This document shows positions 54,228 through 63,493 of a stretch of 64,000 bases of DNA, piece by piece. The stretch is from Massilia terrae (GTDB lineage Bacteria; Pseudomonadota; Gammaproteobacteria; Burkholderiales; Burkholderiaceae_D): positions 1 to 64,000 of the forward strand of contig NZ_JANUGU010000004.1 of NCBI RefSeq assembly GCF_024753145.1, read 5' to 3'. The notes beneath the pieces are model-generated. The model ran no database searches and was not told the origin of the DNA. It worked only from the letters and a program-made list of their open reading frames with translations. The translations under genes were made by a program, and so were the position numbers. The number at the start of each line of letters is the position of its first letter. Positions within the stretch are counted from its first letter, which is position 1.

Positions 54228-55778
54228 TCACATATCCGGGGCGATGAACTCGAATTTGCCGTTGGGGCCGCGGGGAATGGCGTCCACCCGCTCCACCGTG
54301 ACGTCGGCGCCCGGCACGCGCCGCAGGAAGCTGCCGATCAGGGCCGCCTCGTCGGCGGCGGCAAAACACGCGGTCGGGACCACGCGCAGCACGAAGCGGG
54401 CGGCGCCGCGGTAGCGCACCTGGCCTGCGACCAGGACGTGGTCATGGCCCTGGAAGACGCGGTCCAGGCGCGCCAGGCGGCGGCCATCGGGCAGGGTCAG
54501 GGTGCATTCCTCGCGGCCGGGCGCGGCCGCCGGCGAGCGGCGGTCGAGGGGCGTGGCCGGCCGCGGCGCGGCGGCGCGCAGGCGCTGGTAGGCGCGCGCC
54601 ACGCGCTTGCCGAGGATGGCGTAGCTACGGTGGCTGCGCACCCAGCCGGGGCCGCCCGCGGCCAGGCTGGCGGCCAGTTCGCGGTCGCGCAGCAGGCGCA
54701 AGGTGGCGTCGGCGAAGGCGTCGGCCGCCATCGGCACGCACAGCCCTGCCCCGCTCTGCTCGATGACCAGCCGCTGGTCGGGGATGTCGTTGGCAACGCT
54801 GGGGATGCCGAGCGCCAGGTATTCGACCAGCTTGGTGGGCGAGGACACGTCGAACAGGGCGCCGCGCGGAATCGGCGACAGGCCGACCTCGGCGCGCACC
54901 GCGTAGCCGAGCGCGGCTTCCTGCGGCAGCCAGCCGGTCAGCAGGACGTGGCCGGCCAGGTCGCGGCGGTCGAGCTCGGATCGCATCCAGTCCATCTCGT
55001 CGCTGGACGCCGCGGCGCCGGCGATGACCAGCAGGCTGTCGGGCATGGCGGCGCGCAGCCGTTCGGCGACGTCGAACAGGAAATCGGACCGGCGGGCGCG
55101 CGCCACGCGGCCCAGGTACAGCACCACGCGGCGCCCGTCGAGGCGTGGATCGGCGGCGGGTGCGATGCGGGCGCGGTCGAAGCGCGCGCCATCGACGCCC
55201 ATCGGCACCGGCGTCATGCGCGCGCGCGCGAAGCCCCGGTCCGCCAGCCAGGCGGCCATGGCCTCGCTCTGCACGAAGATGTGGCGCGCGCCCGGCAGCA
55301 CCAGCCGGTAGAGGACGAAGCGCGACAGCGCCGCGCGCAGCGCGTGGGCCGGCCAGCTGCGGCGGCCGGCGCGGCGCAGGTCGTCGCGCCGCGCCTCGAA
55401 GCCTTCGACGATCGGGAACGACATCCAGTACACGAAGGGGACGCGCAGCACGGCGGCGGCGAGGCGGCCCAGCAGGCCGCTGGCGATCTTGTCGCGCACC
55501 TGGATGATGTCGGGCCGCGCGCGGCGGCAGGCGCGCCACAGGCCGCGCAGGTCCCACCAGGCCGACAGCAGGCTGGCGCGGCGCGAGGACAGCCGGCCCA
55601 CCGCGTGCATGGCGCCGGCGCGCCACGGCTGCGCCGGCGCAGCGCCGGCCTGCCCGATCAGTTCGGACGTGATGCCGTAGCGCGGAAGTTCGTCGCCGAA
55701 CAGGGTCAGCACATCGGCCCGGGCCGGCGGCAACGGGTCGCGGATAATGAAGGCAATGTTGGTCGGCGCCTGGCGCAT
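54228..55778 (-). CDS. GT4 glycosyltransferase with C-terminal PaaK/CapK-type subdomain
   Basis: 516 aa. Residues about 1-375 are GT4-like: VRDKIASGLLGRLAAAVL, HIFVQSEAMAAWLADRGF, VVLYLGRVARARRSDFLF, FDVSSPTKLVEYLALGIPSV. After a Pro/Arg linker, residues about 424-516 resemble the C-terminal lid of phenylacetate-CoA ligase/CapK adenylating enzymes: LPDGRRLARLDRVFQGHDH, FVLRVVPTACF and VERVDAIPRGPNGKFEFIAP, with the lid Lys at about 508. The large adenylation core is absent. The role of an isolated lid on a glycosyltransferase is unknown to me. AGGA 9 nt before the start. Confidence 0.8.
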   Translation of the reverse strand: MRQAPTNIAFIIRDPLPPARADVLTLFGDELPRYGITSELIGQAGAAPAQPWRAGAMHAVGRLSSRRASLLSAWWDLRGLWRACRRARPDIIQVRDKIASGLLGRLAAAVLRVPFVYWMSFPIVEGFEARRDDLRRAGRRSWPAHALRAALSRFVLYRLVLPGARHIFVQSEAMAAWLADRGFARARMTPVPMGVDGARFDRARIAPAADPRLDGRRVVLYLGRVARARRSDFLFDVAERLRAAMPDSLLVIAGAAASSDEMDWMRSELDRRDLAGHVLLTGWLPQEAALGYAVRAEVGLSPIPRGALFDVSSPTKLVEYLALGIPSVANDIPDQRLVIEQSGAGLCVPMAADAFADATLRLLRDRELAASLAAGGPGWVRSHRSYAILGKRVARAYQRLRAAAPRPATPLDRRSPAAAPGREECTLTLPDGRRLARLDRVFQGHDHVLVAGQVRYRGAARFVLRVVPTACFAAADEAALIGSFLRRVPGADVTVERVDAIPRGPNGKFEFIAPDM

Positions 55779-55944
55779 GGAGCACGGTCCTGGAAGCGAA
55801 ATACCGTGTCCGATTTTATCTTACGCGCCAAGGCGCACGTTTCATGAAATTCAACGCCATGTGCGGTGCTTAACGCAAGCCGATACAGGCCTTGCCGCGG
55901 CTGGGCCGACAGCGTAAAAAAAGGTTCACCCCGGAAATCGCCGT

Positions 55945-55982
55945 AAAAAAAATCCTCCCGGGCGCGCGGCCGCGGGAGGATC
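55945..55982 (-). terminator. Intrinsic terminator
   Basis: ATCCTCCCG..CGGGAGGAT hairpin with an A8 run to the left, read as a U tract on the minus strand, 44 bp after the secreted lyase stop. Confidence 0.88.
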
Positions 55983-56025
55983 GTGGCGCGGGCCGGTCTT
56001 GCCGGTCCGCACGGCGCGGGGGCGC

Positions 56026-58260
56026 TTAGTTCAGGGTAAGCGACTGGCCGCCGACGGTCACGGTCCTGACGCCGTTGCTGGTGCTGATGCTCACGGCCGG
56101 GCGCAGGCAGCCCGGATCGACCAGGACCAGGAACTCGTTGACCGTGTTGGCGCTGCCCTTCAGGTAGAAGGCGCCGTGGTCTTCGACGGTGCCGCTCTTG
56201 GCGGCCGGGCCGGTCCACTTGGCGAAGTTCACGTTGGTGTTCAGCGAGCGCACGCACACCGACTGGGTGCCGTTCACGACCTTGACGCTGGTCGGGCTTT
56301 CCACGGTCATGATCACCGGGGTGTTCATGTTCCACTCGTAGGTGTGGGCCACGGTAGCAGACAGCTTGTCGCGCACCAGCATCGCATTGCCGGCGTTACG
56401 CAGGTTCCAGACCTGGCGCTTGGCCATGGTCAGGGCGCCGGCATAGGCCGGGGTGGCGTCGCCTTCGACGAAGTCGTAGGCCGAGGTGGCCGAGAAGGCA
56501 CTGATGCGGCCGTTGTTCTGCAGGGTCTCGCGATAGCCCGCCACGTTCTGGCCGACACCGCCGTCAAAGGTGATGCCGTTGGTCGAGCGGGTGATGCGGT
56601 ACCAGTCGGTCCACATCGGCGAGCCGTACCAGTCGTACCAGCCGGCCTTGGACAGCAGCGGGGTACCGCCGATCGACAGCTCGATCGCGTTCTGGTCGCC
56701 GTGGCTGTGGTTGAACGAGCCGTAGGGGCTGGACTTGAAGAACATGGAAATCCGGTTGCTGCTGCTCATGTCGCTGTGCATCGCGGCCCAGCCAATGCTG
56801 GGGAAGTAGGCCGAGTTGGACGGCGCGATCTTGTACGGCACCGTGGTGATCGGCAGCGGATACGGCGCCTGCAGGCGGGTCAGCGCGTCCTCGAAGCTGT
56901 TCATATTGGTGATGTACCAGGCCGCGCGCGGCGAGTTCATGCGCGAAGCGAAAGCGGTCCAGACGCGGGCGTCGGGACCGGTTTCCTCGGCGTCGCCGAA
57001 GGCGTGGCGCTTGGCGCCGACCGGCACGAACTCGGTGGCGAAGTCGATGAAGCCATTGGCCCAGGGCTTGGCATAGAAATTGATGCCGGACGCGGCCGAC
57101 AGCGGATCCCACACCGACAGCAGGATGGCGGCGGCGTATTCACCATAGGCGGTGCCGTTGGCGTAGCCGCCTTCCGGGCCGCTCCACGGGTTCGGCGCCA
57201 GCGCATAGGCGCGGAACGAGAAGTCGAACCAGGCCTGGGCGTCGGGAATGTCGCCCAGCGCCAGGGTCGAGATCAGGGTCAGGTAGCACAGCGCGGTGTT
57301 GCCGTGCGAGTCGAACGGATACTGGTCGAGGCGGCCGTTGCTGCCGGACAGGTCGTTGTAGATCTCGGTGGTGCGCACCTTGACGATGTTCAGCCAGTTG
57401 GCCTTGCGGTTTGCGTCGAGGTCGGCGGCCAGGAAGTCGATCGCCTTGAGCAGGCTGAGCGCGATCTGGCGGGTGGCCTGGTCCTGGTTGACGTAACTGG
57501 TCGGGCCGGTCGGGCTGAGCGCGGCCAGCTGGTCGCCGCGGCGAATGGCTTCATTGAAGAAGACCGGGTCCTTTTTCAGGCGCCACATCAGCGCGGCCGC
57601 CTCCAGCTGGCGGCTGGCTTCGTCGATCTTGTTGCGGATGTCCGCCTGCTGGGAGTTCATGGCGGCCGTCAGGGGCGAGCTGATGGCCAGCGGCCAGAGC
57701 GCGTCGGACAGGTTGATTTCGTTGACGATCTGCGACTTGACTTCGTTCCCCATGCGGCTGGCGTAGGCGTCGAGGTCGGCCAGCTTGGCGCTCGACCAGG
57801 TCGAATAGCTGGTGAACGAGGACGGCAGCGCGCGCGGGTGCGCCTTGGCCGCGATGGTGGCGCGCAGGGTGGCGTTGTCGGGCACCGCCCAGGTGGTCGA
57901 ACGGCTGGTGATCTGGAAGGTACGCGCGGCACTCCAGTCGCTGCTGCCGGTCGGGCGCACGCGCCAGCTGTAGGTGCCGGGCGGCAATGCCTTGGACGGG
58001 AGGTACCAGTTGCGGGTCACGGTGGCGCTGACCGGCACGCCGCCGTTCGGGGTGATCTGGACTTCATAGGAGGCCGGGCCGGTCGGGTAGCGGGCCCAGG
58101 TCAGGCCGGGCGGGTTTTGCACCTGCACATCGCCGTTGGCGGGGGCGGCCTTGATGATCAGCGGATCGGTCGACTGGGCCCAATCGGCACGCGCATTGGC
58201 GCCAAACAGAAGCGACGACACGGCAAGCGCAAGGGCGAGGCCTTTTCGAGGAAACATCAT
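56026..58260 (-). CDS. Secreted DUF4962 / heparinase II/III-like polysaccharide lyase
   Basis: 744 aa. Sec signal (GLALALAVSSLLFGANARA). Fibronectin-like N-terminal part about 40-120 (NPPGLTWARYPTGPASYEVQ), an alpha/alpha toroid about 130-450 (KKDPVFFNEAIRRGDQLAAL, GPEGGYANGTAYGEYAAAIL) and a heparinase-type beta part (GSFNHSHGDQNAIELSIGG with the His motif). Expected to cleave an acidic or aminosugar polymer in the periplasm or outside. Single gene with its own terminator and a 276-bp upstream gap, so regulated separately from the flanking glycosyltransferases. Confidence 0.85.
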   Translation of the reverse strand: MMFPRKGLALALAVSSLLFGANARADWAQSTDPLIIKAAPANGDVQVQNPPGLTWARYPTGPASYEVQITPNGGVPVSATVTRNWYLPSKALPPGTYSWRVRPTGSSDWSAARTFQITSRSTTWAVPDNATLRATIAAKAHPRALPSSFTSYSTWSSAKLADLDAYASRMGNEVKSQIVNEINLSDALWPLAISSPLTAAMNSQQADIRNKIDEASRQLEAAALMWRLKKDPVFFNEAIRRGDQLAALSPTGPTSYVNQDQATRQIALSLLKAIDFLAADLDANRKANWLNIVKVRTTEIYNDLSGSNGRLDQYPFDSHGNTALCYLTLISTLALGDIPDAQAWFDFSFRAYALAPNPWSGPEGGYANGTAYGEYAAAILLSVWDPLSAASGINFYAKPWANGFIDFATEFVPVGAKRHAFGDAEETGPDARVWTAFASRMNSPRAAWYITNMNSFEDALTRLQAPYPLPITTVPYKIAPSNSAYFPSIGWAAMHSDMSSSNRISMFFKSSPYGSFNHSHGDQNAIELSIGGTPLLSKAGWYDWYGSPMWTDWYRITRSTNGITFDGGVGQNVAGYRETLQNNGRISAFSATSAYDFVEGDATPAYAGALTMAKRQVWNLRNAGNAMLVRDKLSATVAHTYEWNMNTPVIMTVESPTSVKVVNGTQSVCVRSLNTNVNFAKWTGPAAKSGTVEDHGAFYLKGSANTVNEFLVLVDPGCLRPAVSISTSNGVRTVTVGGQSLTLN

Positions 58261-58536
58261 GTATGGATACTCCGAGAATCGATTGACTGGACTACCGAGG
58301 GCGGCACCGCGGGGCGGCGATTTTGCATTTCCCCGAATCGCCGGGGACGCCGGGCGATGCCGATCGCGCAGAAGTGCATCCTACCGGAAACTTCTTGGCT
58401 TTGGGAAATTTACCCTTAGAAATCAAAGATTTCTCACAGATATCACACAAAAGCGACGTTCCGAAACCTCCTTGATAACGGTAATCTTTTCAGTTCGACC
58501 ATACGTGTTTTCGGTCAGGCATGCCAAACTAGAAAT

Positions 58537-59298
58537 TTAACAATTTGCGGCCTCGGCCCGCAGCGCGCGCATCCGTTTCAGGTAGCGCAGGCAGTACACG
58601 CCGAAGGCCAGCGGCGCCTGGCGCAGGTAGCGGCGGCGCACCTGGAACTCCTCCATGCGGGCCTTGATCTTGTTGGCCGAGGACACGCTGCCGGCGTGGT
58701 CGCGGAAGATGGTCAGGGGACGGTCGATGGCGGCCGGGCGCGCCACCCGGCCCAGGCGCAGCCACAGGTCGATGTCCATCGCGTACTTGAGCTGCTCGTC
58801 GAACATGCCGACCCGCTCGAACACCGCGCGGCGCAGGAACACGGCCGGGTGGGCCACGAAGGCGCGGCCGGAAGCGAAGGCACGGTAGCTGTAAGGCACC
58901 GTCGGGTAAGGCGGCACCAGCCGGCCGTCCTTGAGCACCTGGACCTTGCCGAACACCCAGTCGACCCGGTCCTGCTCGAAACGGTCCGCGACCGTGGCCA
59001 GCACGTCGTCGCTGGCGTAGTAGTCGTCCGAGTGCAGGTGGGCGATGTAGCGGCCGCGGGCGGCCTCGATGCCCTGGTTCATGGCGCGGCTGATGCCGCC
59101 GCCGACGTCGTGCAGCACGCGCTTATTGCCGGGATAGGCGGCGATCATGTCGAGGGTGCCGTCGGTCGAGCCGCCGTCGACGAAGATGTGCTCGACGTCG
59201 CGGCAGGTCTGGCGTTGCACCGAGGCCAGGGTGTCGGCCAGGGTGGCGGCGCTGTTCCAGGTGCAGGTGACGATCGAGAAAGTGGGTTCAGTCGGCAT
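58537..59298 (-). CDS. Glycosyltransferase family 2
   Basis: 253 aa, GT-A fold inverting enzyme. FSIVTCTWNSAATLADTLAS and FVDGGSTDGTLDMIAAY at the N-terminus, HLHSDDYYASDDVLA as the metal-binding region (in place of a strict DxD), GRAFVAHPAVFLRRAVFERV and YAMDIDLWLRLGRVARP. The chosen ATG overlaps the preceding GT4 gene by 11 bp. Last gene of the run EpsI - Wzy - Wzx - GT4 - GT2. Confidence 0.92.
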   Translation of the reverse strand: MPTEPTFSIVTCTWNSAATLADTLASVQRQTCRDVEHIFVDGGSTDGTLDMIAAYPGNKRVLHDVGGGISRAMNQGIEAARGRYIAHLHSDDYYASDDVLATVADRFEQDRVDWVFGKVQVLKDGRLVPPYPTVPYSYRAFASGRAFVAHPAVFLRRAVFERVGMFDEQLKYAMDIDLWLRLGRVARPAAIDRPLTIFRDHAGSVSSANKIKARMEEFQVRRRYLRQAPLAFGVYCLRYLKRMRALRAEAANC

Positions 59299-60499
59299 AA
59301 CAGTCCAGTATCTTGGGAATTGCGTGGTAGACGTCCATCGGGAAGGCGTCCGGCAGGCTGGGCTCGACCGGATCGGTTTGCAGCAGGCCGGCCAGCAGGC
59401 CGACCAGCCGCGGCATGTCTTGCGCCAGCTGCAGCTGGCCCTCGTAGTACTGGTAGGCGGCCAGCTCGGCCGAGCCACCGTGGGCCAGCGCCACGCAGGG
59501 CTTGCCCAGCGCCAGCGCTTCAAGGATGGTGGTGGCGCAGGGTTCCTCGCACACCGAGGGCACCACGCAGACGTGGGCCTCGGCCGAGCGGCGGATCACT
59601 TCGTCATTCGGGCGCCAGCCGAGGAAGCGCACCTGTTCGTTGCCGTAGCGCTGCTCCAGCGCGGCGCGCTCGGGGCCGTCGCCGATGATGGTGACTTGCG
59701 CACCCGGCGGCAGGCGGCCCGCGGCGGCAGCCAGGAATTCGCCGAAGCCCTTGCCGGCGTCGATGCGGCCGACCAGCAGCGCCACGCCGCGCCGCACCGG
59801 GCCGGCGGACTCGGCCTGCGCCTTCAGGTTCGGGTAGCTGATGAAATTGTGGATCACGCGGCTGCGCCGCAGGTCGGCGTCCGGCACCGCACGCAGGAAG
59901 GCCTGGCGCAGGAAGTCGGACACGAAGATGGTCTTGTGGCGCGCGAAGGCGTCGGCGGTCAGGCGCCGGTAGCGCTCGACGGCGTGGCCGGACAGCGCGC
60001 TGCGCAGCGCGCCGGGCGCGCGGTGGATGCAGCCGGCGCAGTCAGCCGCGCGCACCGTGGCGCAGGGGTGGCCATCCTTGATGCGCAGGTGGATCACGCA
60101 TTCGCTGCCCTGGTCGTGGCGGGTCTGCACGAAGTTCAGCTGCGGGTCGACGTAGCGCCCGGCCAGCGGCAGGTGGCCGTGGTAGTGCACCACGTCGTAG
60201 TCGCCGCCGTGGCGCTCGATGGCGCGCGCGATGCGGTGCGCGAAGAAGGGCCGCTTGTAGGGATTGAAGAAGCCCAGCTGCAGTTCCTTCCAGCCGAGGT
60301 GGGTGAAGCCGAAGCCCGGCAGCACGCGGCCGCGAAAGCCGATCTGGCGCGCGCTGGCGTGGTTGACGTCCTCGGCGCGGCCCAGGATGTCGACGAAATG
60401 GCCGGACTCGACCAGGGCGTTGGCGAGCGTCACCACATGCTTGCCGAGGCCGCCGATGCGCTCGCCGGGCAGGTCTTCGGACACCATCAGGATGCGCAT
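59288..60499 (-). CDS. Glycosyltransferase family 4
   Basis: 403 aa. N-terminus MRILMVSEDLPGERIGGLGK with VVTLANALVESGHFVDIL; donor domain ALLVGRIDAGKGFGEFLAAA and SVCEEPCATTILEALALGKP (E-x7-E). A cysteine-rich insert CAGCIHRAPGALR in the middle (with CVIHLRIKDGHPC just before it) resembles the small metal-binding insert of some GT4 enzymes. Begins 12 bp after the flippase gene. Confidence 0.92.
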   Translation of the reverse strand: MRILMVSEDLPGERIGGLGKHVVTLANALVESGHFVDILGRAEDVNHASARQIGFRGRVLPGFGFTHLGWKELQLGFFNPYKRPFFAHRIARAIERHGGDYDVVHYHGHLPLAGRYVDPQLNFVQTRHDQGSECVIHLRIKDGHPCATVRAADCAGCIHRAPGALRSALSGHAVERYRRLTADAFARHKTIFVSDFLRQAFLRAVPDADLRRSRVIHNFISYPNLKAQAESAGPVRRGVALLVGRIDAGKGFGEFLAAAAGRLPPGAQVTIIGDGPERAALEQRYGNEQVRFLGWRPNDEVIRRSAEAHVCVVPSVCEEPCATTILEALALGKPCVALAHGGSAELAAYQYYEGQLQLAQDMPRLVGLLAGLLQTDPVEPSLPDAFPMDVYHAIPKILDCYAD

Positions 60500-60511
60500 G
60501 CCCTGCCCTCC

Positions 60512-62020
60512 TCAGCGCGCCGACAGCAGGCATTTGACCTTGGACCAGGCCAGGGTCTTGTCGTCCTTCTCGACCACGAACAGCAGGCCGCACACGGCCA
60601 GCACGGCGGCCGTGAGCAGCACCAGCAGCAGCTGGTCGAGGAAGCCGGGACCGGCCAGCGGGCGGGCCAGCGCGGCGGCCAGCGCGACCGCGGCGACCGG
60701 CAGCAGGCCGGGGCCGAAGGCGTGGGTGGCGAGGCGGCCCAGCCGGGTCGGCACCGTGCGCCCGTGCACCCACAGCAGGAAGGCGGCGCTCAGCACGCTG
60801 GAGGCGGCCAGGTGGCCCCAGGCGGCACCAATGATGCCGGCCCACAGCACGCCGAGCCAGACCGCGAGCAAGCCGAGCAGGGCCCTGGCCAGCGCGAACA
60901 TGCCGGACACGTGCGGGTGGCCCATGCCGTCGTTGACCAGCGACGGCAGGTTGGTCAGCGAATCGACGAACTGCGACAGCGCCATCACGGCCAGCACCAC
61001 GGCGCCGTTGGCGGCGAACCGGGCGTCCATCCAGAAGTACAGGATCGGGTAGGCGAACACCGAGATCAGCACCAGCGCGGCGGCGTTGACGAAGGTGATG
61101 TAGCGGCTGGCCTTGAGGTAGAGCCGGTCCAGGCGCTCGAGCTGGCCGGTGGCGGCCAGGCTGCTGGCGGCCGGGAACAGCACGCCGGACAGGCGGAAGG
61201 TCAGGCTCAGCACGCGGTTGGCCAGGCTGGAGGCCACCGTGAAATAGGCCAGGCCGGTGACGCCGACCAGGGCCCCGATGATCAGCTTGTCGGCATAGGA
61301 ATACGACAGGCTGGCAAAGCGCGACAGGAAGGAATAGGCCGAAAAGCCCAGCAGCTCGCGGCGGATGCTGGCGCCCGGGGTGCGCCAGGACAGGTCGGGC
61401 AGCAGCTTGCCGATCGCCAGCCACAGCACCACGCAGTTGAGCGCGCTGGCGACGATGCGCACCAGGATGACTTCGAACAGGCCATAGCCCAGCATCAGCA
61501 CCAGCACCGTCAGCAGCGGCACCACGATGCCGAACACGACCTCGTAGCGGCCGGACACGTCGAAGCGCATCAGCGACTGCGGCACGCTTTGCAGGTAGCC
61601 CTGCAGCTGTCCGATCAAAAAACCCAGCGCGGACAGTTTCAGCGTGGCGACCGCCTCGTTGCCCAGGCCAGGTGGCACGCTGAACACGCTGTGCACGAAC
61701 CAGTGCGCACCGACATACAAGCCCAGCGCGCCGGCCAGGCCGAGGCCGCCGTACACGAGCAGGCCGAACACCACGGTCTCGCTGATCCGCTCGCGGTCCT
61801 CGCTGGCGTTGTACTGGGCGATGAACTTGACCGAGCCGGCCGTGACGTTGATATCCAGTACCGCGAAATAGCCGACGATGGCCGTGATCAGCGAATACAC
61901 GCCGTAGCCGGCGTTGCCCAGGCCCTTGACCACCAGCGGCACCGTCGCCAGCGCGACGAGCGCGGGAATGGCCGCGCCGGCCAGGTTGGACAGCGCGTTG
62001 CGGAGCAGGCGCAGGTTCAT
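60512..62020 (-). CDS. Polysaccharide flippase (Wzx)
   Basis: 502 aa, about 14 hydrophobic segments. MNLRLLRNALSNLAGAAIPA, LGNAGYGVYSLITAIVGYFA and SYADKLIIGALVGVTGLAYF are typical of PST-type flippases. The ATG overlaps the Wzy stop by 4 bp. Moves the cluster-2 repeat unit across the inner membrane; distinct in sequence from the flippase at 17090-18550. Confidence 0.9.
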   Translation of the reverse strand: MNLRLLRNALSNLAGAAIPALVALATVPLVVKGLGNAGYGVYSLITAIVGYFAVLDINVTAGSVKFIAQYNASEDRERISETVVFGLLVYGGLGLAGALGLYVGAHWFVHSVFSVPPGLGNEAVATLKLSALGFLIGQLQGYLQSVPQSLMRFDVSGRYEVVFGIVVPLLTVLVLMLGYGLFEVILVRIVASALNCVVLWLAIGKLLPDLSWRTPGASIRRELLGFSAYSFLSRFASLSYSYADKLIIGALVGVTGLAYFTVASSLANRVLSLTFRLSGVLFPAASSLAATGQLERLDRLYLKASRYITFVNAAALVLISVFAYPILYFWMDARFAANGAVVLAVMALSQFVDSLTNLPSLVNDGMGHPHVSGMFALARALLGLLAVWLGVLWAGIIGAAWGHLAASSVLSAAFLLWVHGRTVPTRLGRLATHAFGPGLLPVAAVALAAALARPLAGPGFLDQLLLVLLTAAVLAVCGLLFVVEKDDKTLAWSKVKCLLSAR

Positions 62021-63474
62021 GTCGCCGGCACCAGGTTCAGGCGGCGCGCGGACGGCGCCGCTTCGGTGGCCGGCAGGTGGGCCACGCCCAGCCCCACGTA
62101 GGGCAGCGCCATGCAGATGGCCAGCATCTGGGTGGTGCGCACCTGCGGGATCGGGGTGCCGACCAGCAAGTCCGGCAGCATGAAGACCAGGCCGCAGGCG
62201 CCGGCAGTGGCCAGCGGCAGCAGCTCCGGCGGCAGGGTGCGGAAGGCGCGCCGCGCGCCCAGCACGAAGGCGGCGATGGTGCCGGCCAGCAGCGCCAGCC
62301 CGGGCAGCCCGGTCTTGAGCGCGATGTGCAGCACGCCGCTGTGCAGGAATTTGCCGCCGTCCGGTCCCTCCTGCCAGGAGATCATCTGGTAACCCGTGTA
62401 GCGGCCCCAGCTGCCGATGCCGGTGAAGGGCTTGGACAGGAAGTCGGCCAGCGCCAGCTTCAGCTCGATCACGCGGTCGCTCTCCGGGCCGATGCGCTTC
62501 GATTCCATGTCGTACACCAGACTGGACAGGCCGTGGCCGGCGCCCTTGGTCTGGCCGAGCCGCCTCATGCCCGCGTACAGCAGGCCGGCGCCGACCACCG
62601 GCGTGCCCAGCACGGCCAGCTGGATGCGCCGCTTCAGCGGGAAGCGCATCATCACAATCAGGCCGGCCAGCACGAAGCCGATCCAGGCCGAGCGGCGGTA
62701 GGACAGCACCACGCACAGGGTGGTCGCGCCCAGGGTGGCCCATTCGGCCAGCCACCAGAAACCGCCCTGCTTGCGCTTGTTCACCTGGAACAGGCTGACC
62801 GCGGCGACGGCGAAGGCGGCGGTGCACACCATGCCGTCGTTGATGTCGAAGAAGGTCAGCTTGATGTGGATGTCGTTCATATTGGCGTAGATATTGTTCG
62901 GATCGCCGCCGAGGAAGGCCCAGCGCGCCAGGCCGAAGCAGGCGCGCCCGAGGCCGGCCAGCATGATGAAGCGGCCCAGCTCGACCGCGTGCGCGCGGGT
63001 GCGGAAGGACAGCAGCATCACGCTGACCAGGATGCCCATCCACACCAGGTTGGAAAAGCCGGACGGCGCCAGCGCGTCCTTCATGGTCACGTTGAGGAAG
63101 CTGGCCGCGGCCAGGTGCGCGCACAGCAGCAGGAACCAGCCCCAGAACCAGGGCCGCAGGTTGCAGGCCGGGGCCTGCCAGTGGCGGTAGCTGGCCGACA
63201 GCCGCGCGCACAGCCAGAAGGCGAGCAGCGCCCATTGCACCAGCGGGAACAACAGCACGCCCGAGCCGCGGGTATACACGCCGCCGGTGGCCCACACCGC
63301 CAGGCTGCCGTAGCTGGTCGAGTTCATCCAGAAGAAGATCGCCAGGTAGCCGTACAACAGAAAGCGCGGCCACACGGCGCCGATGCCGATGCCGGCCACG
63401 GCCATCAGCGACAGCAGCGCCACCACCATCCACGGCAGCGCCTGGTACATCCAGATCAGCAGGGTTTCCATCAT
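62017..63474 (-). CDS. O-antigen ligase/polymerase family membrane protein (Wzy-like)
   Basis: 485 aa, about 11-12 hydrophobic segments. The Wzy_C-type region lies at about 250-400: VVLSYRRSAWIGFVLAGLIV, GPESDRVIELKLALADFLSK, GIGSWGRYTGYQMISW and FLHSGVLHIALKTGLPG. Probable polymerase of the cluster-2 polysaccharide, directly upstream of its flippase. The start MMETLLIWMYQ is the first of two adjacent ATG codons. Confidence 0.88.
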   Translation of the reverse strand: MMETLLIWMYQALPWMVVALLSLMAVAGIGIGAVWPRFLLYGYLAIFFWMNSTSYGSLAVWATGGVYTRGSGVLLFPLVQWALLAFWLCARLSASYRHWQAPACNLRPWFWGWFLLLCAHLAAASFLNVTMKDALAPSGFSNLVWMGILVSVMLLSFRTRAHAVELGRFIMLAGLGRACFGLARWAFLGGDPNNIYANMNDIHIKLTFFDINDGMVCTAAFAVAAVSLFQVNKRKQGGFWWLAEWATLGATTLCVVLSYRRSAWIGFVLAGLIVMMRFPLKRRIQLAVLGTPVVGAGLLYAGMRRLGQTKGAGHGLSSLVYDMESKRIGPESDRVIELKLALADFLSKPFTGIGSWGRYTGYQMISWQEGPDGGKFLHSGVLHIALKTGLPGLALLAGTIAAFVLGARRAFRTLPPELLPLATAGACGLVFMLPDLLVGTPIPQVRTTQMLAICMALPYVGLGVAHLPATEAAPSARRLNLVPAT

Positions 63475-63493
63475 CGCGCGGCCTGTCCTTTCC

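Noticed and set aside
58440..58480. GGAACGT and TCTGT on the minus strand upstream of the secreted lyase as a sigma-E promoter
   Set aside because: Only a partial match to both boxes and no similarity to the three island blocks.
59147..62101. Very long open frame (984 codons) on the plus strand
   Set aside because: Antisense to the GT4 and flippase genes; composition is the Gln/His/Arg-rich pattern of a GC-rich shadow frame, with no family motif.
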